A stretch of 64,000 nucleotides of DNA, taken from the NCBI RefSeq assembly GCF_042186555.1, contig NC_133335.1, positions 178,151,419-178,215,418 on the forward strand, written 5' to 3'. The DNA comes from Aquarana catesbeiana (Eukaryota > Chordata > Amphibia > Anura > Ranidae). The stretch's first letter is position 1; each line of letters starts with the position of its first letter. Positions 46,004 to 56,489 of the stretch are shown here, piece by piece. The notes under the pieces were generated by a model, which saw nothing but the letters and a program-made list of their open reading frames with translations, was not told where the DNA came from and did no database searches. Position numbers and translations under genes: made by a program.

Positions 46004-48209
46004 GAGCAGGAGTAGAAGATCTGTGAATTTCACCTCTACCTGTACGCGTAAATCCTTTACCATCGAGCCCTTTATTACATGTTCCACCTCGGGGGTCGTC
46101 TACTTGCTGCAGTGCCCTTGTGGCCTGCAGTATGTGGGCCGAACTAAAAGACCCCTGCAGGTGCGATTAAACGAACATATTAACAATATCAGGAGAGGAT
46201 TTACAAAGCACTCTGTATCAAAACATTACCTGACTGTTCATGGTAGAGATCCCACAGGTACCATATTTCTGGGGATCGATAAATTTAAGCCCCATTGGAG
46301 GGGTAGTGTTCTGGTTCGAAGCATTTCCAGATTAGAGATGGCCTGGGTTCATAAACTGAAGACCTATACCCCCTTTGGCCTCAACATTGATGTTGATGTT
46401 AATTCTTTTATAGACAACTCCTAGGTAGTTTGGGTGAATAAGGCCCACTGTTTTCCTAATTTTTCCTTCATTTTTTAATTTTTAGAGAATCATACTGTTT
46501 ATGTGTGAGGTTATTATGGTCTTTGACTGTATAAGTTGTTCTGATGTATTGGCGTTTATAGGTGCATATATGAACCTTTGTACTTGGGGAGCCCTTTTGT
46601 CTCAGGGAGATAATTGATTTCAGCAAAGTTTTATGGATTTTTTTAATTATTAATTTCATATTTTGTTTTTGATTATTAATTTTTCACTTTTGAACATTAA
46701 TTGCCCCTGAGATGGATTTTCATGCACACACTCCAGATATTTGGAGGCTGTGAAATATGGGTTCACCAAATTTTTGGTGACCCATGACATTTTAGTCATG
46801 ATTTTTTATTTTATTCATTTAATTCACTATATATCTCTCAATATTTTTTAATTATTTAGAACCGAAAATGTTTTTAGTTAATACAATTTATTTATATTTT
46901 TGAGTTTTTATCCTCATGGAACTCAAAACTGGTTCTGGGTTTAATTATCTGGGCCCCTTGAATTATGTCTTTTAACGATCAGCCACGGAGTGCACATTAA
47001 TTGTGCTGTTGCTTTATCACACATATAACCCTCTATCAGTTATAACCGATTTTCCATGGGACTGCACCTAATAGGTTACTATTTGCAGCGATTTTTTTTG
47101 CAATGGCAGCCTTTTGCTTTATAGGTATCTGGCTGTGGTATAATAGTTTGGATAGTAACTTAAGGCATACTGTCATCATGCCCAGAACGCCCATTACGGA
47201 CGTAACTTTAAGTGTTTGCCCTCATTGTTTCCCTCAGACAAGATGGCGCGCCAATTTCTCCTGCAGTAATGAGATGATACTGCTGTGTGTATATAAGCGG
47301 TGGGTCGGGACGTGGCTCGTATCCCGTGACCACTTCCTGTTGTGACGAAACGACGTAGAGAGGAGGAGCCACATCCCGACGACACCGCGATTCGAGTACC
47401 CGGAAGTTACGGTTGTTTTGGAGCCGGCCGGCTTTCCTTTGTACGCCTATATACTACTGACGTTTGTAAGTGTATTCCTGATCTTTTTATTCAATAAATG
47501 TAAGGTTTTACGCTATGTGGAGCTGTTTATTTCTTTTTTGGTGACATATCCAACCATCCTGGTGCGGCCGGCTGAGGGGGTTTTTGCAGACCGGATGACA
47601 TTCAGTGCCTGTTACACAGATCCCGGGCTGGGGTTGCAGCCATCCGCTTAGTAAGGTCTCCTATCACTAAGAGACCAATGTTTTTTGGTAAGAGGCAGCA
47701 GTTTTTGAAGGTGGAGGTCTATCAACGCACCCTATTCACTGCAGCAAGATTATCAACATTCACTTGTCACCTGGGGATATTTTTTTTTTTTTTATTATAT
47801 TTTATTATATTATATAAATTTTTTATTTAGCTTATGGACTATTACCAATTTTGTTTTATATACATCAACCAGGGACAATATCTGCACTTATAAGATTTGT
47901 TCACATTATATATTTAATTTTTACATATTTTTTCATTCACATTTTTTATGGTTTTTTGAGGCATTCATTTGTCACAGTGATTTTTGTTTGATATATTTTG
48001 TCAGGGTGTTTTGAGGCATTTATCTGTTACCTGTATCACGTCACAATACTGTTTTACTTTTTGCAGACATAGGAGTAATTCTTGTGTCTCACTACTTTAA
48101 TCAAATTGCACAGTGATTATCACTCATATTCATAATCCCTCGATGAAGTTATAGGCACTTGATTCTTGCCACTTTCCACATTTTTAGCGCAACTTTCTTA
48201 TTATTTATA
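46004..48209 (+). pseudogene. Inverted, 5'-truncated PLE copy
   Basis: The frame from 46023 to 46424 repeats the GIY-YIG endonuclease of the minus-strand copy with essentially the same residues (VVYLLQCPCGLQYVGRTKR, EMAWVHKLKTYTPFGLNID). It lacks RT. The rest is the 3' untranslated region and terminal repeat in reverse complement to 39930-38180, ending at the right target duplication. About 100 bp of the terminal repeat end are missing relative to 38078. Confidence 0.88.
47340..47362 (+). ncRNA. Hammerhead-like remnant in the PLE terminal repeat
   Basis: TGTGACGAAACGACGTA has the GAAAC and UA elements of a hammerhead preceded by TGACGA that would have to overlap, as if stem II were deleted. 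The other PLE terminal region has the same sequence on the minus strand near 39005-39020. Very tentative. Confidence 0.25.
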
Positions 48210-48225
48210 ATATGTGTAAATGTAT
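48210..48225. other. Target site duplication, right (16 bp)
   Basis: ATATGTGTAAATGTAT, identical to 38062-38077. Confidence 0.85.
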
Positions 48226-48243
48226 ATGAGTATGAATATATGC

Positions 48244-48244
48244 A

Positions 48245-48312
<68 letters not shown>
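48244..48312. repeat. (TA)n microsatellite, left flank of the Ngaro-like element
   Basis: TG then TA repeats ending exactly where the Ngaro-like sequence starts. A matching TA tract lies at 55514-55555 at the other end. Confidence 0.95.
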
Positions 48313-48317
<5 letters not shown>

Positions 48318-48404
48318 GGGGGCATACCCTAGTTTAAGAAATGATTATTCTGTAAAGAGAAATGAATAGTTGAGAAATGCTCTGAAATGGGGATGGGAGG
48401 GTGG

Positions 48405-48512
48405 GTATCACGCACAGGAAACCGACAAGCACCACAGGTGAGGGAGCTGCTTAAATACCCCCCGGGCTCCTCCCATAAATTCAGGCCACCATACTGGCCT
48501 TCCTACTTATGG
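48405..48512 (-). repeat. Ngaro 3' direct repeat (A2)
   Basis: Matches 55410-55513 over about 100 bp, with few differences (for example 'gagggagctgc' versus 'gagcgggctgc'). Confidence 0.85.
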
Positions 48513-48710
48513 TTGGAGCCCTATGTCCGATATGGACATAGATAACATTTATAGTTAACATAAGACTTACCATTGGAAATAGACCTGGAAGTGTGGACTT
48601 ACCATATGAAATGGACCTGAAAGTGTGCCTTGGTCTGATAGCCTGTATGCCAAAATAAGGGGGCAAAAACATTCAGGTAGGGGTATAATATTTTATTGGT
48701 TTTCAGTTAT

Positions 48711-49670
48711 TCATTGAGCCAATTTTGAAAATGCCTGTGCCATCTCTACTTGAGGATTAGGGATATACCGGGTGAAGCAGGCTGACTTCCACCTGCCTAG
48801 TCTTTTAATGACGTGGTCTGGGACCCTGTGGCGGGATGCTGCGGAGGCTGCTCCGATACGAAAGGAGTGTCCGGAGTACTGACTAGGGTTAAGGTGAAGA
48901 TTGCGGAGAAGTATCCTGATGTGTTTCACAAACTGACAGGTGCTTAAGGATTTAACTGGGAATGGTAGAAGAGGACTGGTGTCCGGCTGTTCAGGCAGGA
49001 GTGACAGAAGACGGTTGAGTACGGTGACTGGACACCAGCTGTTATTGGTTTTGTAAAGGTGAATGTCCACTCCAGATCCTGTTTGCTGGGTTTTAGAAAC
49101 CTCGAGGTGAAGGACGAAATGGTCTTGGTAGCGAACCAAATGCCGTCTGCGTAGTACTTGGCCTGCGGGGTTGTTACAGGTGAACTCGCCAGGTCGCAAG
49201 AACCTGTAGTAGGCCAAATATATGGCTGCTTGTAGGACCATACTGGGGAGAAGACCAAATGGAGATGTAGTCAGGATGGTTGACATATCCCTGAAGATGG
49301 GCCCCGTAATGGGTAAGCGCTTGGTGCTGATCACTGATTGGTGTTTCTGAATGCCACATAGGATGGCTCGGATAGTGTGTGACGAGAACAGTGAAGACTT
49401 TGCGGGGTCTTGAAGAGTCAAGAAATGTTGTATGCCGGCTAGGTATAGCCGAATGGTATTATAAGATAAGGCCAGCTGAGTGTGGCAGTACGAAATGAAG
49501 GCCAGTACTTGCTTGACATCTGTTGTTCCTTTGCAGCAGGGTGCCAGGAATTTATTGAACGCCTTCCAAGCTGTCTGGTAGGCTTCGAGTGTGTTATGGG
49601 AGAGTGAGTGATTGATGAGCTGCGTTGCTCCTTGTAAATGTTCTACTAGTCCAGGGTCAGCTGTGACCAA
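48711..49670 (-). CDS. Tyrosine recombinase (integrase) of Ngaro-like element
   Basis: This 319-residue frame is uninterrupted. The enzyme would insert a circular cDNA without target duplication. The N-terminal SAM-like region is at about residues 20-110 (NHSLSHNTLEAYQTAWKAFNKF). The catalytic domain starts near 120, with the first arginine region YYRFLRPGEF. The HxxR box reads GHSFRIGAASAA (near residue 268) and the tyrosine is in ACFTRYIPN (near 303). All catalytic residues appear present, so the protein could be functional although the rest of the element is not. Its start overlaps the end of the RNase H frame by 14 bp. Confidence 0.9.
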   Translation of the reverse strand: MVTADPGLVEHLQGATQLINHSLSHNTLEAYQTAWKAFNKFLAPCCKGTTDVKQVLAFISYCHTQLALSYNTIRLYLAGIQHFLTLQDPAKSSLFSSHTIRAILCGIQKHQSVISTKRLPITGPIFRDMSTILTTSPFGLLPSMVLQAAIYLAYYRFLRPGEFTCNNPAGQVLRRRHLVRYQDHFVLHLEVSKTQQTGSGVDIHLYKTNNSWCPVTVLNRLLSLLPEQPDTSPLLPFPVKSLSTCQFVKHIRILLRNLHLNPSQYSGHSFRIGAASAASRHRVPDHVIKRLGRWKSACFTRYIPNPQVEMAQAFSKLAQ

Positions 49671-51162
49671 AGAGGGATAGGGGCCGACACTGGATCGGCT
49701 CCGGGAAAAAGGAGGTGTAATTAAAACGTGACAGTGCGTCAGCAGCTAGATTGTATTTACCTGGAATAAATGAACACTGGATGTTAAACTGATGTTGTAA
49801 AGACAGTTGTACCAATCTGCGCAGGAAGGACATGACTGATAGGGACTTGGACCTGCCTTTTTTGACGATGTCTGCCGTGGCCTGATTGTCGTGGTGAAGA
49901 CCACGGTTTGCCCTGTCCAATGGTGACCCCAGAGCTGTGCGGCTGCCACCATGGGATAGAGCTCGAAGAGGGAAGATGTTTGGGTAAAGCCGGGTATCAA
50001 CAGTATCTTGTTTTGGTGGCCAAAAATTGCTGCAAAGCCTGTAGCAGCTGCGGCGTCTGTCACCACCTGGGGTGAAAGGGCTGAAACTATAGGTATGAAT
50101 AGGGATATGCCATTCCAGGCGGACAAGAATTCCTCCCACATAGATAGGTCCGCTACTGCTGCGGAATCTAGATTTAGAATCTGATCGGGGTCTTGTGTTT
50201 GTGACAGAAATCTCAGCAGACGTGACACGAAGGTGCGACCTTGTGGAATAATTTGCATGGCGAAATTAAGCATTCCCAGGAGAGATTGCAACTACTTTTT
50301 GGTACACCCCCTAGTGTGGGTGAATTTATAAAGGGCCGCCCTAATGGGGGTTAGTTTGTCGAGGGGGAGACTGGCCTGCTTGGTGCAGGTGTCTAAATTG
50401 ACCCAGAGAAAGGTGATGTGTGCTCAGCGATGGGAACATTGAGATTCCGAATACAACTCTGAGTTTGTCGAGGTCTCCTGGGGGCCTGCTGGGCGGTTCA
50501 ATTAGTAAGAAGTCGTCCAGGTAGTGGATGACTTCTTGGCACTGAGCTTTGTGCAAGAGAATCAAGGCCAGGGACTGAGCGAATGTGTCGAAGAGCCAAG
50601 GGCTGCTCTTGGAACCGAAAGTCAGTTTTGTGGCAAAATAGAATGCCTCCCTCCACTTGATACCATGCCAGCACCAAAGAGATGGGTGGATAGGCAGGAG
50701 CTTGAAGGCATCCGAGATATCGGCTTTGGAGAGCCAGGCACCTGTACCTGCTTTGATGATTGCTTGGATTGCCATGTCCACGGAGGAATATTTTAGGGAG
50801 AATTCTTCAGAGGGGATCAGGGAATTGAGACTGGGAATGTGGGAAGAATGAGGCGCAGACAGGTCGTACACGAAACGTAGTTTATTTGAGAACTTGCCCT
50901 TGACAAGCCCAATAGGGCTGACTCTCCAAGTACTGAAGGGAGGCTGAGTAAAGGGGCCTATAACGAACTCTCCGTCTACTTCTGTCTGTAAGAGCTGATC
51001 TATGGCCTGTTCGTCAGTGGCCGCTGAAGGAAGATTCCTACATTCGTAGGTACTGTGGGGTAGTAAAATGAGGCCGGTGTGAAACCCTACTGTGAAACCC
51101 TGGATAAGGTAGGTGGCCAGGGAGGGGGTGGGGTGTGAGGTGAGGTAGAGTCCTAGCCACAA
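49657..51162 (-). pseudogene. Ngaro-like reverse transcriptase and RNase H
   Basis: RT: FSTWRVSPIGLVKGKF, LRFVYDLSAPH, motif A LSKADISDAFKLLPI, motif B FGSKSSPWLFDTF, and motif C VIHYLDDFLLIE, all in 51162-50450. A frame change near 50445 and a stop near 50293 break the connection. RNase H (50291 to 49657): VVTDAAAATGFAAIFG with the first aspartate, FELYPMVAAAQLWG with the glutamate, then a frame change near 49895, HHDNQATADIVKKGRS with the next aspartate, and AADALSRF at the end. The normal product would be one polyprotein. Confidence 0.88.
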
Positions 51163-51582
51163 GTTGTTGATCCGGCTTAGTCATGCCCTCTTCTGTTGTT
51201 TGACTTCGCACAAGTTCCTTGGATGCGCTCTTTGGCATAAGGTGCAGATGTGGAGTAGGCAGCACTGGCTAAAATTGCAGGACCCATAGTTGTAGTTGTT
51301 GCAGATGGCTGCCCCTCCCACGGTTCGGACTGGGCGTCCGAATTTGTCCACCTGAAATACAAAAATTCGCCCGTGGGACTTTAATTGAAGTGTCCATGGT
51401 GATCACAGAAAAATAACCAGAGTATGGAAATGACAAAAATGTATTATGATAAATAGCATCCAGTACAAATCCTGACACATACATAAGAACAGCAGCATGA
51501 TAAAAATGGTCCTAAAAACATAGCCATCATAACATAACATCAAAATATAAAAGTACAGATATACATGCTACATCTCTAACCA

Positions 51583-51616
51583 GACGTGTTTCGCCAGCTC
51601 TCCTCGCTTCATAAGG
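51583..51616 (-). ncRNA. Hammerhead-like motif, one core change
   Basis: Minus strand: CUUAUGA, A, GC, GAGGAGAGCUG, GC, GAAAC, ACGUC in order. This is the same layout as the ribozyme at 42983-43030, including the extra A, but the first box reads CUUAUGA in place of CUGANGA, so a conserved G is lost. Probably inactive. Confidence 0.45.
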
Positions 51617-52259
51617 GGCTGATGTGTATATCTGATGTCTGTAATAACAAGTAAAGAGTATATTGAGGTATAGGTTATGATAGGACAACAACATGAAGCC
51701 AGAGCTAGTAATCCAATACCTACTTGTCAGGCATTGGACCCCAAAAGAGCGTCCCCAAGCGGGGGGCAGCGGGGATGCATCTCCCCCGGCAGCTGAGGGG
51801 GAAGAGACCACCAAATGGACGTCCAGGATCAGGCAGAGGGCAGGCAAGGCAATTGGAAAAAAGAGACGGATGGACCCGACTGTCACCCAAGATGGTTACA
51901 AAGTGTATTCACTGTAATGAAATAAATAGCAAAAATGTATATGTATCTAAGATAGTAGCGATATCCATATCCAAAGGAAATTGGTGATAATATGCTTGAG
52001 TATGAAGGGTGTCGGGTGTCCAGCAAGGCATGAAAAAGAACAGGAAACAGAGGCAGAGAAAGAGTGAAAGAATGTGAACCCAAGTGTTACCCATGGACCA
52101 TGTCATAAGGTATATGAATGTATATAAGTATATTGAGGAGGTAAATGCCATGATCTCCCAAGTGACCCGTGAGTCCTACAAGGCAAGAATACCATAATAG
52201 AAGGCATAGGTATATATATTATATGACTGGAGTGGTAATGTCACACTAAAATGGGAATG

Positions 52260-52530
52260 TAATATAGTAAACTAAGGTACAGGGAGCATGGGAAGGGTGT
52301 TGTGAAAAGGAAGGGTATGTGAAAAAGGAAATGAGGGAATGGTGAAGGAGAAAAGGAAAAAGGGAAAGAGAGAAAGGAAGAGGAAAAAGGAAAGAGAAAG
52401 AGCAGAAAGAAAAAAAGTTAGCAAACAAAGAAAGAAGAAGAAAGAAGAAAGAAAAAAGGACAAGAGAAAATGCAGAGAAGGGAAAAAGGAGACATGCAGA
52501 CAGCCAAAAGAGATGGAAGGTGAATGAAAG
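52260..52530 (+). repeat. GA-rich polypurine tract
   Basis: About 270 nearly pure purines with GAAA and GGAAAA words. Lysine/arginine-rich and phenylalanine/leucine-rich open frames across it are artefacts. Confidence 0.85.
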
Positions 52531-54094
52531 TGAAGGTCAATGGCAAGTATAGCTCCAAGGTGTACCTGTATGAATAAGGGGTACACTAGTGGGGTGACAC
52601 ATATCGATCTGAGTGTGAAAGTGGTGCTTACCAGTGTGCTCTCTTGTCAATGTGTGGAAGACGCCAGATGAAAACAAAAGAGACTGACCATGACAAAACC
52701 CCCGCCTAAATGCCCGGACGCCCACCGTAGCCTCCACCCCCAGCGTCATACAGACGTTGGTGAGGGGGACCACCCAGATCACGTCCGCCGGAGGGCGGCA
52801 GGACGCAGCAGAGGTCCCTGCCCAACGTCCAGCTGTCACTGCGCTAAAGAGGCGGGGACACCGCCGCATACGGAGTCTCCCACCGTAGCACACGGCATGA
52901 TGCCGATGCACTGGTGGCTCCGCCCCCCCTGGAGTGAGGAGGTGGAGACAGCAGGGGATAACGAAGGCAACCCCATTTGTGCATCGCATCTCCCGGGGGA
53001 AACGAGCCGCCACCCCCAGAAGGGAGCCACACACATGGAGCCGGGTCTGCAAGTAGAAGTAGAAGTCCACCTGAGGCGTTTGTACAGGGGCTGACTGACC
53101 CTGAAGTGCACCGGAGGTAGGGGGAAATTCAAAGGGACGTCTAATTGTCGCATTGGTGCACCAGGTGGCAGTGTGAGTGGAGGACTGGCAAATCGCACAC
53201 AGGGGTGAGCGCAAGCCGGCAAAATGGCGACAGAACAGCTCTGTGTCCATGAGGCTCCAATTCGTTGTCGTTTGAAACTGTGTGAGTCTGGCTGCAGCTT
53301 TTGCAGAAAAGGAACAGTGGTAGTCATAAAAAGAAAATCCTCCATACTTGTAGCCCAAGTCTACTACAGTATGGAGGTATAAGTCCAGCTCTTCCCTTCT
53401 GCTGGGAGCAGCTGAACATAGGACATCCCTCAGCATGCCAAAGGCCAATGTCAACTCTGGGACAGATAATTTCCGATTCAGTCTGGGGTCTTTGGCTTTA
53501 AAGGACCACCGAGACGTCACCCCAGGTATAGGCCTTATTTTCTGCCAGATCATGGACAGAAATCAGGACAGAGGCCAGGTTGACCTCCCTGCCATCCAGA
53601 ATGTCCTTCCTGATGCTGGTTGGAACCAGATGGGAGGGGTAGACAATGGGGCTCCACCCTGTGGTACCTGCAGAAAGGGGTTTCAAAACTTGGGTTGCGG
53701 TTGGGTCGGGAATAGCCGCGGCCGGCCGAGCCTCCAGGAGTGCCACCCTGGTTTGTACGTCCGTGACCGAGGAAGACAGGACCGACACCATAGTGTGAAG
53801 TTGTGAGATGGCAGAGGATGACGACTGGAGAGATGCCTGCTGGTACTGGGTCCTGCTGCAGCTGGTGGGGGGAAGAGGAGTTTGAACAGCTCGCCTTTCC
53901 TGGCTGTAGCGGAGAAGGGCACGTCTCTGCGTCTTAGCTCTGCCGTCAACTTGGGGATAGTCCATCCCCTGAGGGACTGCACGCTGCCGCTCTCTGAGAC
54001 CGGAGAAGATGACAGAGGGGCCGTGAGGTCTTCGCTGCCGGCCTGGGACATGGTTGATCTGGTTAAGATATCCTGTCCTTGAGATCATGACCAC

Positions 54095-54930
54095 GAACTG
54101 GGCTCTGGAGCATGTACTGAAATGAAGCAACAGAAAACATTGGTGCACACCGGGACGAATCAGTGCATCTTTGGATGCATCTGGGTTCGAATCGGAGCGC
54201 AGTATGAAACAACGAAAATGACAGAAATGTTTCTTACCTTGACCGAGGCTCGAATTGGTTGTGCCGCATCTGCGACTGGCAATGAACCGAGTTCTGGTAC
54301 CAGTATGGATAAAAGCCGAAACAACTGGGGCATTCCGTAAAGAATCGGTGCATCTCGGATGCGACTGATTTCGAAACGGTGATGCGATATGTGGGAGTGA
54401 AATGACTGGTAATTAATTCCCATGACAGAGATGCAGATCGGTCGCCCGATATCTGCGACTAACTACGAACCGGACTCTGGAGCATGTACTGAAATGAGGC
54501 AGAGCCCTGGGGCACGCCGTAACGAATCGGTGCATCGCAAATGCGACTGGATTCGAACCGGAGCACGGTGAGTGCATGTGTAACAGTTTGTTTGCCATGA
54601 CAGAGGCGCGAATTGATCATGCCGCTGTTGCAGCTGACTACGAATCGGACTCTGGAGCATGTACCGAAATGTGGTAAATACCTGGGGCACGCCGAGACAA
54701 ATTGGTACATCTAATGCGACTGAATTCGTATCGGAGCGTGATACGTGACAGTGAAATGATGGTCATGACAGAGCTACGAATCGGTGAGTTGTGACGAGCG
54801 ACTGTCAACGAATGTGACTCTGGAGCATGTACTGAAATGAGGTCGTAAACAACTGGGGCACACCGGAGCGAATCGGTGCATCTTTAGATGCGACTGGATT
54901 CGGATCGGAGCGCGGTACGTGACTGAAATG
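54095..54930 (-). repeat. Five ~170-187-bp tandem repeats in the Ngaro 5' region
   Basis: TCTGGAGCATGTACTGAAAT or a variant recurs at 54104, 54291 (diverged), 54476, 54651 and 54819. Each unit also carries GAATCGGTGCATC and 'atgcgactggattcg'. They lie just upstream of gag on the coding strand. Tandem units in this position could be promoter or enhancer copies, but that is inference. Confidence 0.85.
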
Positions 54931-55409
54931 AATGAAATGCTTCGAAATGGTTTGAAATGTTAGAAATGTTTCCGAAATGAGAAATGACTTAGTATCGAAC
55001 TGACATGAGTCGATAAGAAATAGCGAATTGCGAATCACAACGGTTGTCTACTGACGCATGGTAACCATTGGTTAGTCAGGCCTGAATGAAGAGACGTCTA
55101 CGTTGCTGTGGTTTACTAATAACGAGAAATGATAACATAACGATGGTGCGAGTGGTATGTATTGCGGTACGTAGTGAAATTTGCGAGTGATTCGTAAGTT
55201 TGATATCACGGTTTAGTGACATGATATCTAACAATGCGTGAAAAAAGTCACTCGGAACCCTACCTGCGACAGCCGAGCCAGGCGCGTGGTACGAAATGCG
55301 AATCGGTAACACGGACTTCGAAACTCTCGAGCACGGAAATTTTTGCAAATGCGGGAACTTGCGAGACAAGAACTTGCGGACGCTGGTATTTAAATAGTCG
55401 GCCTAGTGA

Positions 55410-55509
55410 CGTATATCGCGCACAGGAAACCGACAAGCACCACAGGTGAGCGGGCTGCTTAAATACCCCCCGGGCTCCTCCCATAAATTCAGGCCACCAT
55501 ACTGGCCTT

Positions 55510-55513
<4 letters not shown>
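55410..55513 (-). repeat. Ngaro 5' direct repeat (A1)
   Basis: Matches 48405-48512 in the same orientation. It ends at the TA tract at 55514. Confidence 0.85.
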
Positions 55514-55554
<41 letters not shown>

Positions 55555-55555
55555 T
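55514..55555. repeat. (TA)n microsatellite, right flank of the Ngaro-like element
   Basis: About 20 TA dinucleotides. A further TA/TG tract lies at 55758-55823. Confidence 0.95.
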
Positions 55556-55759
55556 GTATGTGTGTACATACATGTGCATATTATCACCTCACCATATTAT
55601 CACCACAAGGTGCAGAGGCATAACTAGAATCTTCAGGGCCCTGATGCAAGAAACCATGAAGGGCCCCCACCAGGGGCGTTGCTAGGTCTACAAAAGATCT
55701 CGGGCTAGAGCCCATAGCAAAGATGAAAAGAAAGTCATACGCTTGGGCGGGCATACACA

Positions 55760-55824
<65 letters not shown>

Positions 55825-55944
55825 TACATATCTGAGTGCGAATCCCCCTTACATCAGGGTCCCTAGAGAGCCTCCCTACTTACATTAGGATCCCCAGATA
55901 GCCCCCCCTTACATTAGTACCCCCAGAAAAACCCCCATACATCA

Positions 55945-56470
55945 GAAAATACAGAATTACTGCGCTTCCCAATACCCCAAGCTGCAGTTCTAATTTGTAG
56001 GTAACAAAAAATGCATAAATTAGAATAATCAACCGAACCGCGCTAACAATTAAATTTAAGATTGTGAAGAGACCACAATTATTGAACTAATCTCACAAAG
56101 TGCAGCAAATTGAAAAAACACACAATATGTCATCCAACCCAGATAGTGATACTTGGAAACCATAGGTGACTTAAAATAAAAATAAATAATAAATAAATAA
56201 GTGAATAATGGTGACTCAAATATAAGAAAGTCCTTAAAGTCAATAAATCCACAAATGGTGATTTAAAGGTTGATCAGCAAGCACCCAGTGAAAAAATCCA
56301 CCACCTATAACGATGCACGCTTACCAGAGGTAAGCTTTAACCCAGCTTATATTAGAAATCCACTCAGCAGGGACACCACCATCAGTCTCATCACAGAGGA
56401 AGGACAACTGGAAACTCTCCGTCCAAAGAAACCGAAGGTCAGCAAGAGGAACCATGCATCTTTTCAAATA
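55945..56470. repeat. Possible PLE terminal-repeat fragment
   Basis: The words 'attactgcgctt', 'ccgcgctaaca', and 'agtgcagcaaattga' followed by A-rich sequence recall the PLE terminal repeat at 38078-38300, but the match is weak. It interrupts the minisatellite, whose units also occur at 55845-55945. Confidence 0.3.
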
Positions 56471-56489
56471 CCTTGGAATGTCTTCCATA

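Larger units (their letters stand above)
38078..48209 (-). mobile_element. Composite Penelope-like element
   Basis: A single 10.1-kb insertion bounded by a 16-bp target duplication. On the minus strand it contains a terminal repeat (45905 to 45197), a 5' ORF region (45107 to about 42150), RT (42226 to 41018), GIY-YIG endonuclease (to 39934), a 3' untranslated region and a second terminal repeat (38790 to 38078). Attached at the 5' side is a 5'-truncated copy in the opposite orientation (46004-48209), so 38078-40340 and 46004-48209 form a long inverted repeat of about 2.2 kb. Inverted truncated copies fused to the 5' end are a known PLE habit. It is non-functional because of several coding breaks and the nested insertion at 42693-44362. 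Confidence 0.9.
51356..53064. mobile_element. 1.7-kb insertion in the Ngaro gag
   Basis: GTCCACCTGA is repeated at 51346-51355 and 53065-53074, and joining across it restores the gag frame at QVD. The left end is A/T-rich (AATACAAAAATTCG). The insert contains a hammerhead-like motif (51583-51616), a long GA-rich tract (52260-52530) and a GC-rich right part (52700-53060). There is no convincing gene. A variable-length duplication and the ribozyme motif suggest a non-autonomous PLE-related retroelement; this is inference. Confidence 0.7.
51181..54051 (-). pseudogene. Ngaro-like gag with SAP-like and CCCH motifs
   Basis: The start is taken at the ATG at 54049-54051 (MSQAGSEDL). The N-terminal part has a SAP-like DNA-binding segment, LRGWTIPKLTAELRRRDVPF...GELFKLL. 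A frame change near 53830 leads to a coiled coil (SQLHTMVSVLSSSVTDVQTRVALLEAR); another near 53510 leads to the capsid-like core (LSVPELTLAFGMLRDVL, YDYHCSFSAKAAARL, FAGLRSPLCAICQSSTH). The insertion 51356-53064 then splits it at QVD. Beyond it the frame reads GRPVRTVGGAAICNNYNYGSC and ends with a CCCH-type zinc finger (CTLCQRAHPRNLC), stopping at 51181. It is broken in at least three places. Confidence 0.85.
48313..55513 (-). mobile_element. Ngaro-like tyrosine-recombinase retrotransposon
   Basis: On the minus strand the order is gag, RT, RNase H, tyrosine recombinase. There is no methyltransferase between RNase H and recombinase, which argues for Ngaro over DIRS1. About 100 bp is repeated in direct orientation at 55410-55513 and 48405-48512 (both with GCACAGGAAACCGACAAGCA). 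A second short match (AATAAGGGGGCA) at 48314-48326 and 48653-48665 fits the split direct repeat plan of Ngaro (A1...B1-A2-B2). The element abuts TA tracts on both sides, consistent with insertion into one TA microsatellite and no target duplication. Several frameshifts and a 1.7-kb insertion make it defective. Confidence 0.85.

Noticed and set aside
52246..52586. Hydrophobic (F/L/S-rich) minus-strand and lysine-rich plus-strand frames
   Set aside because: Composition artefact of the GA-rich tract.
48313..55513. DIRS1-type assignment
   Set aside because: No methyltransferase domain between RNase H and the recombinase, and the terminal repeats are direct rather than inverted; Ngaro fits better.
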